Below are positions 1 to 6,196 of a stretch of DNA of 11,361 bases, in pieces. Made by a program: the position numbers and the translations under genes. The notes under the pieces were generated by a model, which was not told the origin of the DNA, did not search any database, and worked only from the letters and a program-made list of their open reading frames with translations. Origin of the DNA: Lunatibacter sp035460985. GTDB lineage: Bacteria > Bacteroidota > Bacteroidia > Cytophagales > Cyclobacteriaceae. Location: positions 1 to 11,361 of the forward strand of contig DATHWC010000371.1 in assembly GCA_035460985.1 (NCBI GenBank), in the 5' to 3' direction. Positions within the stretch are counted from its first letter, which is position 1, and each line of letters opens with the position of its first letter.

Positions 1-977
1 ATGTTGTATTCGCAATCGCCAATTCTTCGAAGCAGGGAAAAGTTCAAAATAGTACCCTCATTTTTCTTATCCTGAAAACACAGGTCAATGATCGATTCAA
101 AATCTGCGGAGGGAATTTCATTCTTTCCATAAACAGCAAGAATCATGTCCTCGATGACTTTCAGCTCCATGGGAGACATCCTGAGGAATTTGCTGGATAA
201 AAAGGCTTCTGCCAACATCCCTATAGCGATGGCTTCTCCGTGAAGTAAATGCCTCTCTGTATCTAGGTAGAAAGATTCTATGGCATGGCCGATAGTGTGG
301 CCAAAGTTTAGAATTTTGCGCAGGCCATCTTCTTTTGGATCTTTTTCTACCACGTCCTTCTTTATTCCGACTGAGATTTCAATGATTGCTTTCCAGTCTT
401 GTCGCTGCCAATCTTTGGATTTGAGACCTTCGAAATAGTTGGCGTTGGAAATTAATCCGTGTTTGATGATTTCAGCATATCCGGAGCGGAGTTCGGCCTC
501 TGGAAGTGATTTGAGAAACTCATCGCTGATAAGTACAGCCTCCGGTTGATTAAAGATCCCTATATGGTTTTTATAACCCATAAAATCTATACCCAACTTT
601 CCGCCTACACTCGCATCCACTTGGGATAGGAGAGTAGTAGGTATGTTAATGAAACGGATGCCCCGTTTGTAAGTACTTGCGCAAAAACCACCCATATCCC
701 CCGTTACTCCTCCTCCCAAATTGACAATTAGTGCTTTGCGATCGAAGGCCTGTTCTGTCATCCACTGCCAAATCTGGATACAGGTGTCCAGATTTTTGTG
801 GATTTCGCCAGCCTCAAAGGTGTAGACGGAATGTTCCGGCAGGGATGACTGAATAATGGGGTAACAATGTTGGATGGTGTGGCTATCCGCAATTACCCCC
901 AGTTTGGAATATTTGCGGGTTTGTAGATAGCGTGCCAAGTCCTGCGCAATTTGGGCAGAGAATATGATTGTTTCCAA
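1..977 (-). CDS. aroB: 3-dehydroquinate synthase, C-terminus cut by window edge
   Basis: Second step of the shikimate pathway: NAD-dependent conversion of DAHP to 3-dehydroquinate in the cytoplasm. The reading frame is open from 977 to the left edge (325 codons, of about 350 expected). Visible family signatures, in order, are the NAD-binding GGGVTGDMGGF, the PTTLLSQVDASVGGK block, AEIIKHGLI carrying the metal-binding Glu, LNFGHTIGHAIE and LLHGEAIAIGM carrying the metal-binding His residues. No ATG lies between the in-frame stop at 990-992 and the conserved N-terminal strand. The likely start is therefore TTG at 975-977, giving an N-terminus reading ETIIFSAQIAQDL after the initiator; the next Met is about 60 residues in. 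It lies 37 bp downstream of the DAHP synthase gene with no terminator between them, so the two are probably co-transcribed and share the upstream attenuator. Confidence 0.96.
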   Translation of the reverse strand, partial: METIIFSAQIAQDLARYLQTRKYSKLGVIADSHTIQHCYPIIQSSLPEHSVYTFEAGEIHKNLDTCIQIWQWMTEQAFDRKALIVNLGGGVTGDMGGFCASTYKRGIRFINIPTTLLSQVDASVGGKLGIDFMGYKNHIGIFNQPEAVLISDEFLKSLPEAELRSGYAEIIKHGLISNANYFEGLKSKDWQRQDWKAIIEISVGIKKDVVEKDPKEDGLRKILNFGHTIGHAIESFYLDTERHLLHGEAIAIGMLAEAFLSSKFLRMSPMELKVIEDMILAVYGKNEIPSADFESIIDLCFQDKKNEGTILNFSLLRRIGDCEYN

Positions 978-1014
978 TACAGGTTTTTTTTATTGAAAGA
1001 AAGAGAGCTTAAAA

Positions 1015-2121
1015 TTAGACAGTTTTCTTTACAGAAACCTCTTCTCTCAATTTTTTCTCCTGCCTTTTCACAGATTCCTCATGGATGCAATAAAGCAATT
1101 CCTTCATAAATTTTTCGCTGAGGTTTTTTGAAATTCCCTTTTGGGTTCTGGAATCCATTACGGCCTTCCATCGATCCGCTTGGAATACAGTAAGGTTATG
1201 CTCACGCTTGTGGTCGCCGATTTGATCAATAATAGCAAATCTCTCAGACAACAAATCCAACAACTGATCATCGATATGGTCCACCGCATTCCTTAAGTCC
1301 TGAAGTCTTTCTGAAGGCTGTTCGGTTTCCATGGGTTTTTTGAAATCGATGCTATCCAGAATATCTCTTAGTTGTTTGGGGGTTACCTGTTGTTTGGCAT
1401 CACTCCAGGCGTTGTCCGGGTCGTGGTGCGTCTCGATCATCAGTCCGTCTAGTCCGAAATTGATGGCTCGCTGGGCTGTTTCTAATAGGCCCGTTCGATT
1501 GCCGACAATATGACTCGGATCATTGATAACCTGCATGCCTGGCCAGATGCGTTTGAGGTGGATAGGCATGGACCAGTTGGGCTTGTTACGGAATTTCTTG
1601 TCATAAGCATCGCTGAATCCCCTATGAATAGCGGCTAATTTATTTATTCCCATCGCCTGAAGACGCTCTAGTGCTCCTCTCCAAAGTTCCAAATCAGGAT
1701 TCATGGGGTTTTTCACCATGACCGGGATGTCCACTCCTCTCAACGCTTCGGCGATTTCCTGTACGGCAAATGGATTTACGGTGGTTCTAGCGCCGATCCA
1801 CAACACATCTACCCCATGCTTAAGAGCTGATTCTACGTGGGCAGTATTTCCTACTTCCGTCGTAATAGGGATGTTTAGGTGGTGACGGACAATTTCCATC
1901 CATTTCAATCCATCCTCACCGATTCCTTCGAAGCTGCCCGGGCGGGTTCTTGGTTTCCAAATTCCCGCTCTGAAGATATCGGGAATCACATTCGCTGCGA
2001 TCATGTCAAGGCATACCTGTTCGATTTGCTCTGGGGTCTCTGCACTGCAGGGACCGGCGATGATTAGATGCTTGGCTTTCAGGCCTAAGCCCCAATCTTG
2101 AGTTTGTAAGTGATTTTCCAT
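1015..2121 (-). CDS. Bifunctional DAHP synthase (type I) / chorismate mutase
   Basis: 368 residues. The N-terminal part (about 10-265) is a type I, AroA-beta-like 3-deoxy-7-phosphoheptulonate synthase, which condenses PEP and erythrose 4-phosphate. It shows IIAGPCSAE (about 20-28), WKPRTRPGSFEG, GARTTVNPF, VMVKNPMNPD and AAIHRGF. The C-terminal part (about 272-355) is an AroQ-class chorismate mutase, all helical: LRNAVDHIDDQL, LSERFAII, GDHKREH and HEESVKRQ carry candidates for the catalytic Arg, Arg, Lys, Ser and Gln of the E. coli enzyme. This fusion is common in Bacteroidota and joins the first pathway step to the branch toward Phe and Tyr. The start at 2121 gives the expected N-terminus and lies 13 nt after the U tract of the upstream terminator hairpin. 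That position, together with the Phe/Tyr-rich leader peptide, indicates control by attenuation. aroB follows in the same direction. Confidence 0.97.
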   Translation of the reverse strand: MENHLQTQDWGLGLKAKHLIIAGPCSAETPEQIEQVCLDMIAANVIPDIFRAGIWKPRTRPGSFEGIGEDGLKWMEIVRHHLNIPITTEVGNTAHVESALKHGVDVLWIGARTTVNPFAVQEIAEALRGVDIPVMVKNPMNPDLELWRGALERLQAMGINKLAAIHRGFSDAYDKKFRNKPNWSMPIHLKRIWPGMQVINDPSHIVGNRTGLLETAQRAINFGLDGLMIETHHDPDNAWSDAKQQVTPKQLRDILDSIDFKKPMETEQPSERLQDLRNAVDHIDDQLLDLLSERFAIIDQIGDHKREHNLTVFQADRWKAVMDSRTQKGISKNLSEKFMKELLYCIHEESVKRQEKKLREEVSVKKTV

Positions 2122-2134
2122 AGTTTCATTTAAT

Positions 2135-2163
2135 AAAAAAGCCCGATTCTTTCGAATCGGGCT
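2135..2163 (-). terminator. Attenuator terminator hairpin before the DAHP synthase gene
   Basis: On the minus strand a perfect 10-bp stem (AGCCCGATTC at 2163-2154, GAATCGGGCT at 2149-2140) closes on a GAAA tetraloop. It is followed at once by a run of T (2140-2135). This is a strong intrinsic terminator lying upstream of, not after, the gene it precedes, with its U tract ending 13 nt before the ATG at 2121. Its 5' arm can alternatively pair with 2210-2221, which would break the terminator. Confidence 0.9.
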
Positions 2164-2185
2164 CCTGTGTGTGTTTATCTTTAGT

Positions 2186-2281
2186 TTATTTTTTTACCAG
2201 ACAATACGCAGCTCCGATTCGACCTTGGGGACGAAAGTAAAAGTAAAAGAAGCTAAAATAAGTAGCTGCGAAATTTTTCAT
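2186..2281 (-). CDS. Phe/Tyr-rich attenuation leader peptide (31 aa)
   Basis: A short open frame, ATG at 2281-2279 and TAA at 2188-2186, encoding 31 residues. Ten are aromatic (6 Phe, 4 Tyr), and residues 8-16 read YFSFFYFYF, eight aromatic of nine. The peptide ends 22 nt before the terminator hairpin that precedes the DAHP synthase/chorismate mutase gene. This is the classical arrangement of a ribosome-mediated attenuator: low charged tRNA-Phe or tRNA-Tyr would stall the ribosome in codons 8-16 and favour the antiterminator. The end products sensed match the pathway controlled. The peptide itself is probably only a sensor with no function after synthesis. The assignment rests on composition, position and complementary RNA segments; expression is inferred. 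Confidence 0.85.
   Translation of the reverse strand: MKNFAATYFSFFYFYFRPQGRIGAAYCLVKK
2207..2270 (-). promoter_or_regulatory. Attenuator segments 1 and 2 (pause hairpin / antiterminator arms)
   Basis: On the minus strand, segment 1 (CGCAGCT, 2270-2264, leader codons 4-6) is perfectly complementary to AGCTGCG (2213-2207) in segment 2. The other half of segment 2, CGAATCGG (2221-2214), is perfectly complementary to CCGATTCG in the 5' arm of the terminator. Adding GCT/AGC across one bulged A gives an 11-bp antiterminator. The 1:2, 2:3 and 3:4 pairings are mutually exclusive, as in trp-type attenuators. A ribosome stalled on the Phe/Tyr codons would cover or unwind segment 1 and free segment 2 for 2:3 pairing. 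The effect on transcription is inferred. Confidence 0.8.
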
Positions 2282-2285
2282 GTGC

Positions 2286-2316
2286 CAAATGTAATTGTCT
2301 CGATTTAAAAATCAAA
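2286..2316 (-). promoter_or_regulatory. Bacteroidetes-type promoter of the aromatic operon
   Basis: On the minus strand a TTTG -33 element (2316-2313) is followed after 19 bp by TACATTTG (2293-2286), which matches the Bacteroidetes -7 consensus TAnnTTTG exactly at usual spacing. Transcription would begin within a few bases of the leader-peptide ATG at 2281, so the leader would have almost no 5' untranslated region. The -33 element overlaps the stop codon of the decayed regulator gene at 2312-2314. Confidence 0.75.
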
Positions 2317-2703
2317 CATTTTCAGTGAATTTTTCGGATATTTTGCTGTATTCAGATGGATTACACCCAAAAAACAGTTTGAAACTCTTCCGGAAGTGTT
2401 TTGGATCTGCGAAACCAACTCGTTTAGCCACATCTACAACGCTCAGGTTTCCCATTTTTAGTAAAGACGCTGCCTTTTTAAAACGGATCTGATTGATAAA
2501 ATCTATAATGCTTAATCCAGTTAGCTGCTTAAGCTTACGGTATAGCACAGGTCTACTCATCCCGATTTCAATGGATAAACATCAAAATTTTCCTCAAGTT
2601 CGTGAACAATGATTTCCCGAAGTTTACTGTTGTCTTCCACCACCATAATTTTAGGTAATGCCTGTTGTTGTTTTTTATTTTTTTCAGCCAAATTTTTTGT
2701 GGT
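2312..2703 (-). pseudogene. Remnant of a hybrid two-component regulator (REC start + AraC HTH)
   Basis: Two minus-strand pieces in different frames. The upstream piece (about 2703-2557) holds a linker and the start of a receiver domain, PKIMVVEDNSKLREIIVHEL, through ENFDVY, and stops at a TGA (2559-2557). The downstream piece, from about 2575 to the TGA at 2312, reads SIEIGMSRPVLYRKLKQLTG and continues with RVGFADPKHFRKSFKLFFG and PSEY, a near-complete AraC-type helix-turn-helix domain with a normal C-terminus. Receiver followed by AraC domain is the C-terminal layout of Bacteroidetes hybrid two-component sensors, which usually control polysaccharide-use genes. Here roughly 90 receiver residues, including the phospho-Asp region, and the start of the AraC domain are missing. 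Sensor, kinase and periplasmic parts are gone, replaced near 2700 by unrelated opposite-strand sequence. The AraC piece alone could begin at the ATG at 2560, but there is no reason to think it is functional. Confidence 0.85.
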
Positions 2704-3314
2704 TGTGATTTGAAAACGTACTTGTTTAAAAGTGACCTTAAAGGGAAAGAAATAAGCATACTCAAAACCAACTACAGAAATACACCCGCTGTGACAGAGC
2801 TTGCCAATAAATTACTGAAAATTAAAACCAGTCGATTTGGGGCAATTTATAAAGAGAGCACTTATTTGGTACATTCTGTCAGCAAAAGAGCGGGGAAGTG
2901 ATATTTCTCCAGGCCAACGACAAACTAAAATCAGAACTTAACCAAAATACCCGGGGATTAGCCAGGTATGCTGTCATAGTAATGCGGAATGAAGACAAGG
3001 TAGAAGCACGGAGAATCTTCAAAACCCCTCTGCTTTTTTCAATTCATGAAGCCAAAGGTTTGGAATATGACAATATTATCTTGGTTAATTTCGTAACTGA
3101 TTATCAGAAGAAGTTTAAGGAAATTTGTGCTGGAGTTCGACCTGCTGATATAGAAGGCGATGGTGAAATCAAATTCTCAAGGGGAAAAGACAAGACAGAT
3201 AAGTCTCTGGACCGCTACAAATTTGACCAAGACGCATATATGGAAAAAGTGCGTGCTAGGCTGTTTGAAGAACGGAAGCTGTACTTAGAACAATTATCCC
3301 TTAGGCATGGTTGA
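2704..3314 (+). pseudogene. Superfamily 1 (UvrD/Rep-like) helicase fragment, truncated and frameshifted
   Basis: Plus-strand remnant of a helicase C-terminal core. The first part (about 2704-2898) contains SILKTNYRNTPAVTELANKL, resembling the motif IV region of UvrD-like helicases. The second part (2898-3314) is shifted by one base and contains FSIHEAKGLEYDNIILVNF, a good motif V, then KDKTDKSLDRYKF. The Walker A and B motifs and the whole N-terminal half are absent. The frames join smoothly if one G is restored at about 2898 (AAG TGA read as AAG GTG A). After YKF, where this family normally continues toward motif VI (YVAxTR-like), the sequence changes to an unrecognised charged tail ending at a TGA (3312-3314), suggesting a second breakpoint near 3225. 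The junction with the opposite-strand regulator remnant lies near 2700-2710; its exact position cannot be fixed. Original function unknown, possibly a defence or repair helicase. Confidence 0.8.
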
Positions 3315-3360
3315 TGGAAATAATCACAGCCCTAAAAATCAACAAGTTCAAAAGAATTTT

Positions 3361-3398
3361 TTAAGTAGGTGTTAAGTTTGTCTTAAGGTAACCTTAAG
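3361..3398 (+). promoter_or_regulatory. Four TTAAG direct repeats at 11-bp spacing (probable response-regulator operator)
   Basis: TTAAG occurs at 3361, 3372, 3383 and 3394, each 11 bp after the last, with a weaker TTGGG in the next register at 3405. Direct repeats at one-helical-turn (11-bp) spacing are how OmpR/PhoB-family winged-helix regulators bind in tandem, and the next gene (3507) encodes such a regulator. The same array recurs at 5554-5580 before the efflux operon; the two share AACCTTAAG. Autoregulation is inferred. The last two copies also form an inverted repeat, GTCTTAAGG and CCTTAAGAC around TAA (3380-3400). Confidence 0.75.
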
Positions 3399-3410
3399 AC
3401 AGAATTGGGA

Positions 3411-3426
3411 GATTTGCATGCAAATC
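3411..3426. repeat. 16-bp perfect palindrome
   Basis: GATTTGCATGCAAATC is a perfect dyad lying 12 bp after the TTAAG array in the 192-bp gap before the response regulator gene. It may be a site for a second regulator or chance. The rest of this gap shows only an AT-rich leader without a clear TAnnTTTG element. TAGATGGA at 3432 lies at the same distance from the array as the -7 box does in the efflux promoter, but it is a poor match. Confidence 0.35.
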
Positions 3427-3506
3427 AAAAGTAGATGGATGGGTGATTTTTAATTGAAAAACATTATATTCAACTGTCGCCATCTTATTTCAACCAATAC
3501 ATACTT

Positions 3507-4175
3507 ATGAGAATCTTAGTGATTGAAGACGAACCTGGGATCTGGGGCTTTCTAAAGCAAGGGCTGGAAGAAGAAGGATATAGCGTCGACGTGGCTGAGG
3601 AGGGAAACAAAGGGTTGGATATGGCCCTTGAAGGAGTTTATGACCTGATTTTGGTAGACTGGATGCTTCCCGGTATCAGTGGAGTGGAGGTTACGCGGAA
3701 TTTCAGAAAGGAATATCCAGATACGCCGGTAATTTTTCTCACCGCCAAAGATACCACACAGGAAGCTGTTTTTGCATTGCAGACCGGAGCAAACGATTTT
3801 ATCCGGAAACCCTTCCAGTTTGAAGAGTTATTAGCTCGAATTGGGGTGCAATTACGTGCCAAAACTGGGGAACAAGTCGTTTTTACATTAGGTCCCATCA
3901 AGTTGTTCACCGATACCCATCGGGTGGAAAATAACGGGCAGGAGGTATTGCTAACCTTGAAGGAATTTGCGTTGTTGGAATATTTAATCCGCAATAAAGG
4001 AAAGGTGTGCCGGCGTACGCGCATCATAGAAAGCGTCTGGGACATGCATTTTGATTACGATACCGGAGTAATTGACGTGTTTATCAATTCTATACGTAAA
4101 AAATTGGGATTGACAAAAGAAGACAATTCCATTCAGACGATAAGGGGAGTTGGTTATATGGCCAGGGAACTATGA
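3507..4175 (+). CDS. OmpR-family response regulator of metal-efflux two-component system
   Basis: 222 residues, usual length. The receiver domain spans about 1-115: acidic pocket in VIEDEP (residues 5-10), phospho-acceptor Asp51 in LVDWMLPG, switch Thr79 in FLTAKD and conserved Lys101 in IRKPF. The C-terminal winged helix (about 125-222) includes LTLKEFALLEYLIRN and ends with the family-typical TIRGVGYM. It resembles the CusR/CopR-type regulators paired with metal efflux pumps. The start at 3507 gives MRILVIEDE directly. The gene overlaps the kinase gene by 4 bp, indicating translational coupling. Four TTAAG repeats upstream and three before the efflux operon are its probable binding sites, suggesting self-activation and activation of the pump. 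The metal signal cannot be read from the sequence. Confidence 0.95.
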   Translation: MRILVIEDEPGIWGFLKQGLEEEGYSVDVAEEGNKGLDMALEGVYDLILVDWMLPGISGVEVTRNFRKEYPDTPVIFLTAKDTTQEAVFALQTGANDFIRKPFQFEELLARIGVQLRAKTGEQVVFTLGPIKLFTDTHRVENNGQEVLLTLKEFALLEYLIRNKGKVCRRTRIIESVWDMHFDYDTGVIDVFINSIRKKLGLTKEDNSIQTIRGVGYMAREL

Positions 4176-5557
4176 ACTTACCTTATAAAATCCGCCTTTC
4201 GCTATATCTAACCCTTGCGACCTCCTTGATTGTGTTGATGGCATTCATCTTCATTTATATGGTGGCCAATTGGACATTGCTCGATTCCGTGGATCGGGAT
4301 TTGGCCCTAGAAACCAAAATACACGAAGACCAAATATCTCTGGTGGAAGGGGAGCTTCGGTTTTTGCATAAAGACGAGTGGGAGGAAGCGGAACATCAGG
4401 AAATCCAGTTTCATCCAATTTTCATAGAAATCGTGGATACCGCCGGCAATCAGCTGGACAAATCTCCAAATCTCGGAATTCTACGGCTAAGCTTCAGAGA
4501 AGGACATTCTTCCACTGACGTAGGGTTCAATCAAATGCTCAAAGATCAGGAAGTGCGGCAAATGCAGATAGCCTTAACCCATGATTCCAAGGTAGAAGGA
4601 TATCTGTTGGTGGCGACTTCCTTTGAGCAGGCCAGAAAATTATTGTCAAACCTGAAGTCTATCTTGTTTTTACTCTATCCCATAATCTTGGTATCACTCT
4701 TTTTGACCATGCGGTATTTGGCAGGCAAAAGCATTAAGCCGGTAGTAAAAACCACGAAATTGACCAATTTGATTTCCCAAAATAACCTAGATCAGCGGAT
4801 TCCCCTCTCTGAGAACAATGATGAAATAAAACAGCTTACGGTAGCCATCAATGGCCTGTTGGAAAGATTGGAGCAAGCCATGAAGAGGGAGCAACAGTTT
4901 ACTTCCGATGCTTCCCATGAACTGAGAACACCACTTGCCGTACTGAGGGGAAGCTTTGAGGTGTTAATTCGAAAGCCAAGAACTCCTGAGGAATATATAT
5001 CGAAAATACAATCCGGTCTGATAGAAATTGATAAGCTAAATGAAATTATCGATCAACTTTTGGACTTGGCAAGGGCAGAATTAGACGTTTGGGATATTCA
5101 TGAGATCGATCTAGGCAACATTGTTGAAGAAGTTGTAGCCGCTACTAAGATTAATGGTGAAAGGAAAATAAATTTTTCAATCCCATCCTCAAACGGCATA
5201 TACGTGAGGTCCAATGAAAAATCTCTTTTTATTATCTTAACCAACCTTATCCAAAATGCCTTAAAATATTCCAAGCACTCAACTGAGATAAAGGTGGTGC
5301 TTTTTCAAGAAGAAGCTCGCACTATCGTAGAAGTTCGGGACCAAGGGACAGGAATTAAAGAGGAATCCCTGACCAAAATTTTTAACCCGTTCTTTAGGGA
5401 GAGCGCCGGAGAAAACCGGAAAATCCCAGGATCAGGCTTGGGGCTGTCCATTGTCAAAAGGCTCTGTAACCAACTTGGGATAGCCATTTTTGTCGACAGT
5501 CAACTCGGAAATGGGACTACGGTAAGACTTATTTTTCCCTCCCATCCCGAAATTTAA
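4172..5557 (+). CDS. Membrane sensor histidine kinase, partner of the response regulator
   Basis: 461 residues. A first membrane segment (about 10-30) and a second (about 162-182, ILFLLYPIILVSLFLTMRYL) bracket a periplasmic sensor region of about 130 residues that is rich in Glu, Asp and His. A HAMP linker (about 183-235) follows, with LDQRIPLSENNDEI. The HisKA domain carries the phospho-acceptor His249 in FTSDASHELRTPLAVL. The ATP-binding domain shows the N box NLIQNALKYS, the G1 box DQGTGI, an F box FNPFFRE and the G2 box GSGLGLSIV. The layout matches CusS-type heavy-metal sensor kinases. The periplasmic sensing domain contains histidines and many acidic residues but no Cys or Met cluster, so the ligand is not obvious. 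It begins inside the last codons of the regulator gene (ATGA overlap), and its stop codon overlaps the first TTAAG of the downstream operator. Confidence 0.95.
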   Translation: MNLPYKIRLSLYLTLATSLIVLMAFIFIYMVANWTLLDSVDRDLALETKIHEDQISLVEGELRFLHKDEWEEAEHQEIQFHPIFIEIVDTAGNQLDKSPNLGILRLSFREGHSSTDVGFNQMLKDQEVRQMQIALTHDSKVEGYLLVATSFEQARKLLSNLKSILFLLYPIILVSLFLTMRYLAGKSIKPVVKTTKLTNLISQNNLDQRIPLSENNDEIKQLTVAINGLLERLEQAMKREQQFTSDASHELRTPLAVLRGSFEVLIRKPRTPEEYISKIQSGLIEIDKLNEIIDQLLDLARAELDVWDIHEIDLGNIVEEVVAATKINGERKINFSIPSSNGIYVRSNEKSLFIILTNLIQNALKYSKHSTEIKVVLFQEEARTIVEVRDQGTGIKEESLTKIFNPFFRESAGENRKIPGSGLGLSIVKRLCNQLGIAIFVDSQLGNGTTVRLIFPSHPEI

Positions 5558-5580
5558 GCAAACCTTAAGGAAGCGCTAAG
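5554..5580 (+). promoter_or_regulatory. Second TTAAG array (operator of the efflux operon)
   Basis: TTAAG at 5554 and 5565 and CTAAG at 5576, again exactly 11 bp apart. AACCTTAAG (5561-5569) is identical to 3390-3398 before the regulator gene. The last repeat ends 22 bp before a TACATTTG -7 box, so a bound regulator would sit where a -33 element is otherwise expected. This is typical of activation by an OmpR-family protein and is inferred from position. Confidence 0.75.
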
Positions 5581-5602
5581 GAAGCTAAAAGACTTTGAGT
5601 TC

Positions 5603-5610
5603 TACATTTG
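5603..5610 (+). promoter_or_regulatory. Bacteroidetes -7 element of the efflux operon
   Basis: TACATTTG matches TAnnTTTG exactly. No TTTG is found at the usual -33 distance, consistent with dependence on an activator bound at 5554-5580. Transcription would start near 5615, leaving about 75 nt of leader before the ATG at 5690, in which I see no further element. Confidence 0.65.
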
Positions 5611-5689
5611 GGTAATCAAGATAAAAACTTGACTGTGTACAACACGACCATTGAAGGAAATAACCTTATGATTTTCTCTTAGTAAAACC

Positions 5690-6196
5690 ATGAAAAAATT
5701 ATTGCTGATTTACTCGATTTTCTTCGCAATGGTCAACCAAGCCTTTGCCCAAGACGTGGACAGCCTTCTACTCTCTCTAGATGATGAGATTGAGGAACCA
5801 ACTTCTTTGCATCCGGATAAATTTATGCTAACCCAGCGTATATTCTGGGGCGAAAAAGGCTTGCTTAGAACAACCGACATCATGCCGCTTACTGAAAGTA
5901 ACCGAATCAAAGAGCTCAAAATCCGGCGAACCATGCTTGTAACACATCAAATATTGGGATATGCAACCTTAGCTGGCATGAATGCACAAGGCGTTGTCGG
6001 ACAGCGGATTTACAGCGGTGAAGGACAACTAAAAGATTTGCATGAAGGACTAGCAGGTGCTGTTGATGTAGGATATTTCACAGGAGCCGCATTGTCTCTT
6101 TTTTCCCCACCGCCATTGATTTCTAAAGAAGTAAAAGGACTCAACTCCGGTAAGGCCCATAAGATCTTGGCCTCTATCCATTTGAGGCAAACGTAG
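5690..6196 (+). pseudogene. Exported membrane protein with conserved-looking histidines, C-terminus lost
   Basis: 168 codons. A clear signal peptide (KKLLLIYSIFFAMVNQAFA, cleavage before Gln21) is followed by an acidic stretch and then hydrophobic segments near 84-105 (MLVTHQILGYATLAGM) and 120-140 (LAGAVDVGYFTGAALSLFS). His86, His118, His157 and His164 lie next to or within helical segments, as heme-ligand histidines do in cytochrome b561-like membrane proteins. That is a resemblance, not an identification. After KAHKILASIHL the frame ends abruptly in RQT and a stop, in the middle of what looks like another membrane helix. From 6181 a different frame carries the end of another protein, so a deletion has most likely fused two genes out of frame. 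As first gene after the TTAAG operator it would be transcribed with the pump. A shortened but stable product cannot be excluded. Confidence 0.6.

Noticed and set aside
2121..2130. Upstream ATG at 2128-2126 as an alternative start of DAHP synthase
   Set aside because: It is out of frame with the enzyme and stops after about 14 codons.
2140..2163. Hairpin read as the ordinary terminator of a leftward gene ending just upstream
   Set aside because: The decayed regulator ends at 2312, about 150 bp before the hairpin, and a promoter, an aromatic-rich leader frame and competing pairings lie in between. Attenuation explains all of these together.
2665..2703. N-terminal MLFFIFFSQIFCGC as a signal sequence of the helicase-like fragment
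   Set aside because: This stretch is the antisense of the regulator's linker (NLAEKNKKQQQ on the other strand); the hydrophobic look comes from reading poly-A/T codons backward.
3309..3343. Possible hairpin GTTGAT/ATCAAC after the helicase remnant
   Set aside because: Only 6 bp with a loop above 20 nt and no adjacent T run; too weak to call a terminator.
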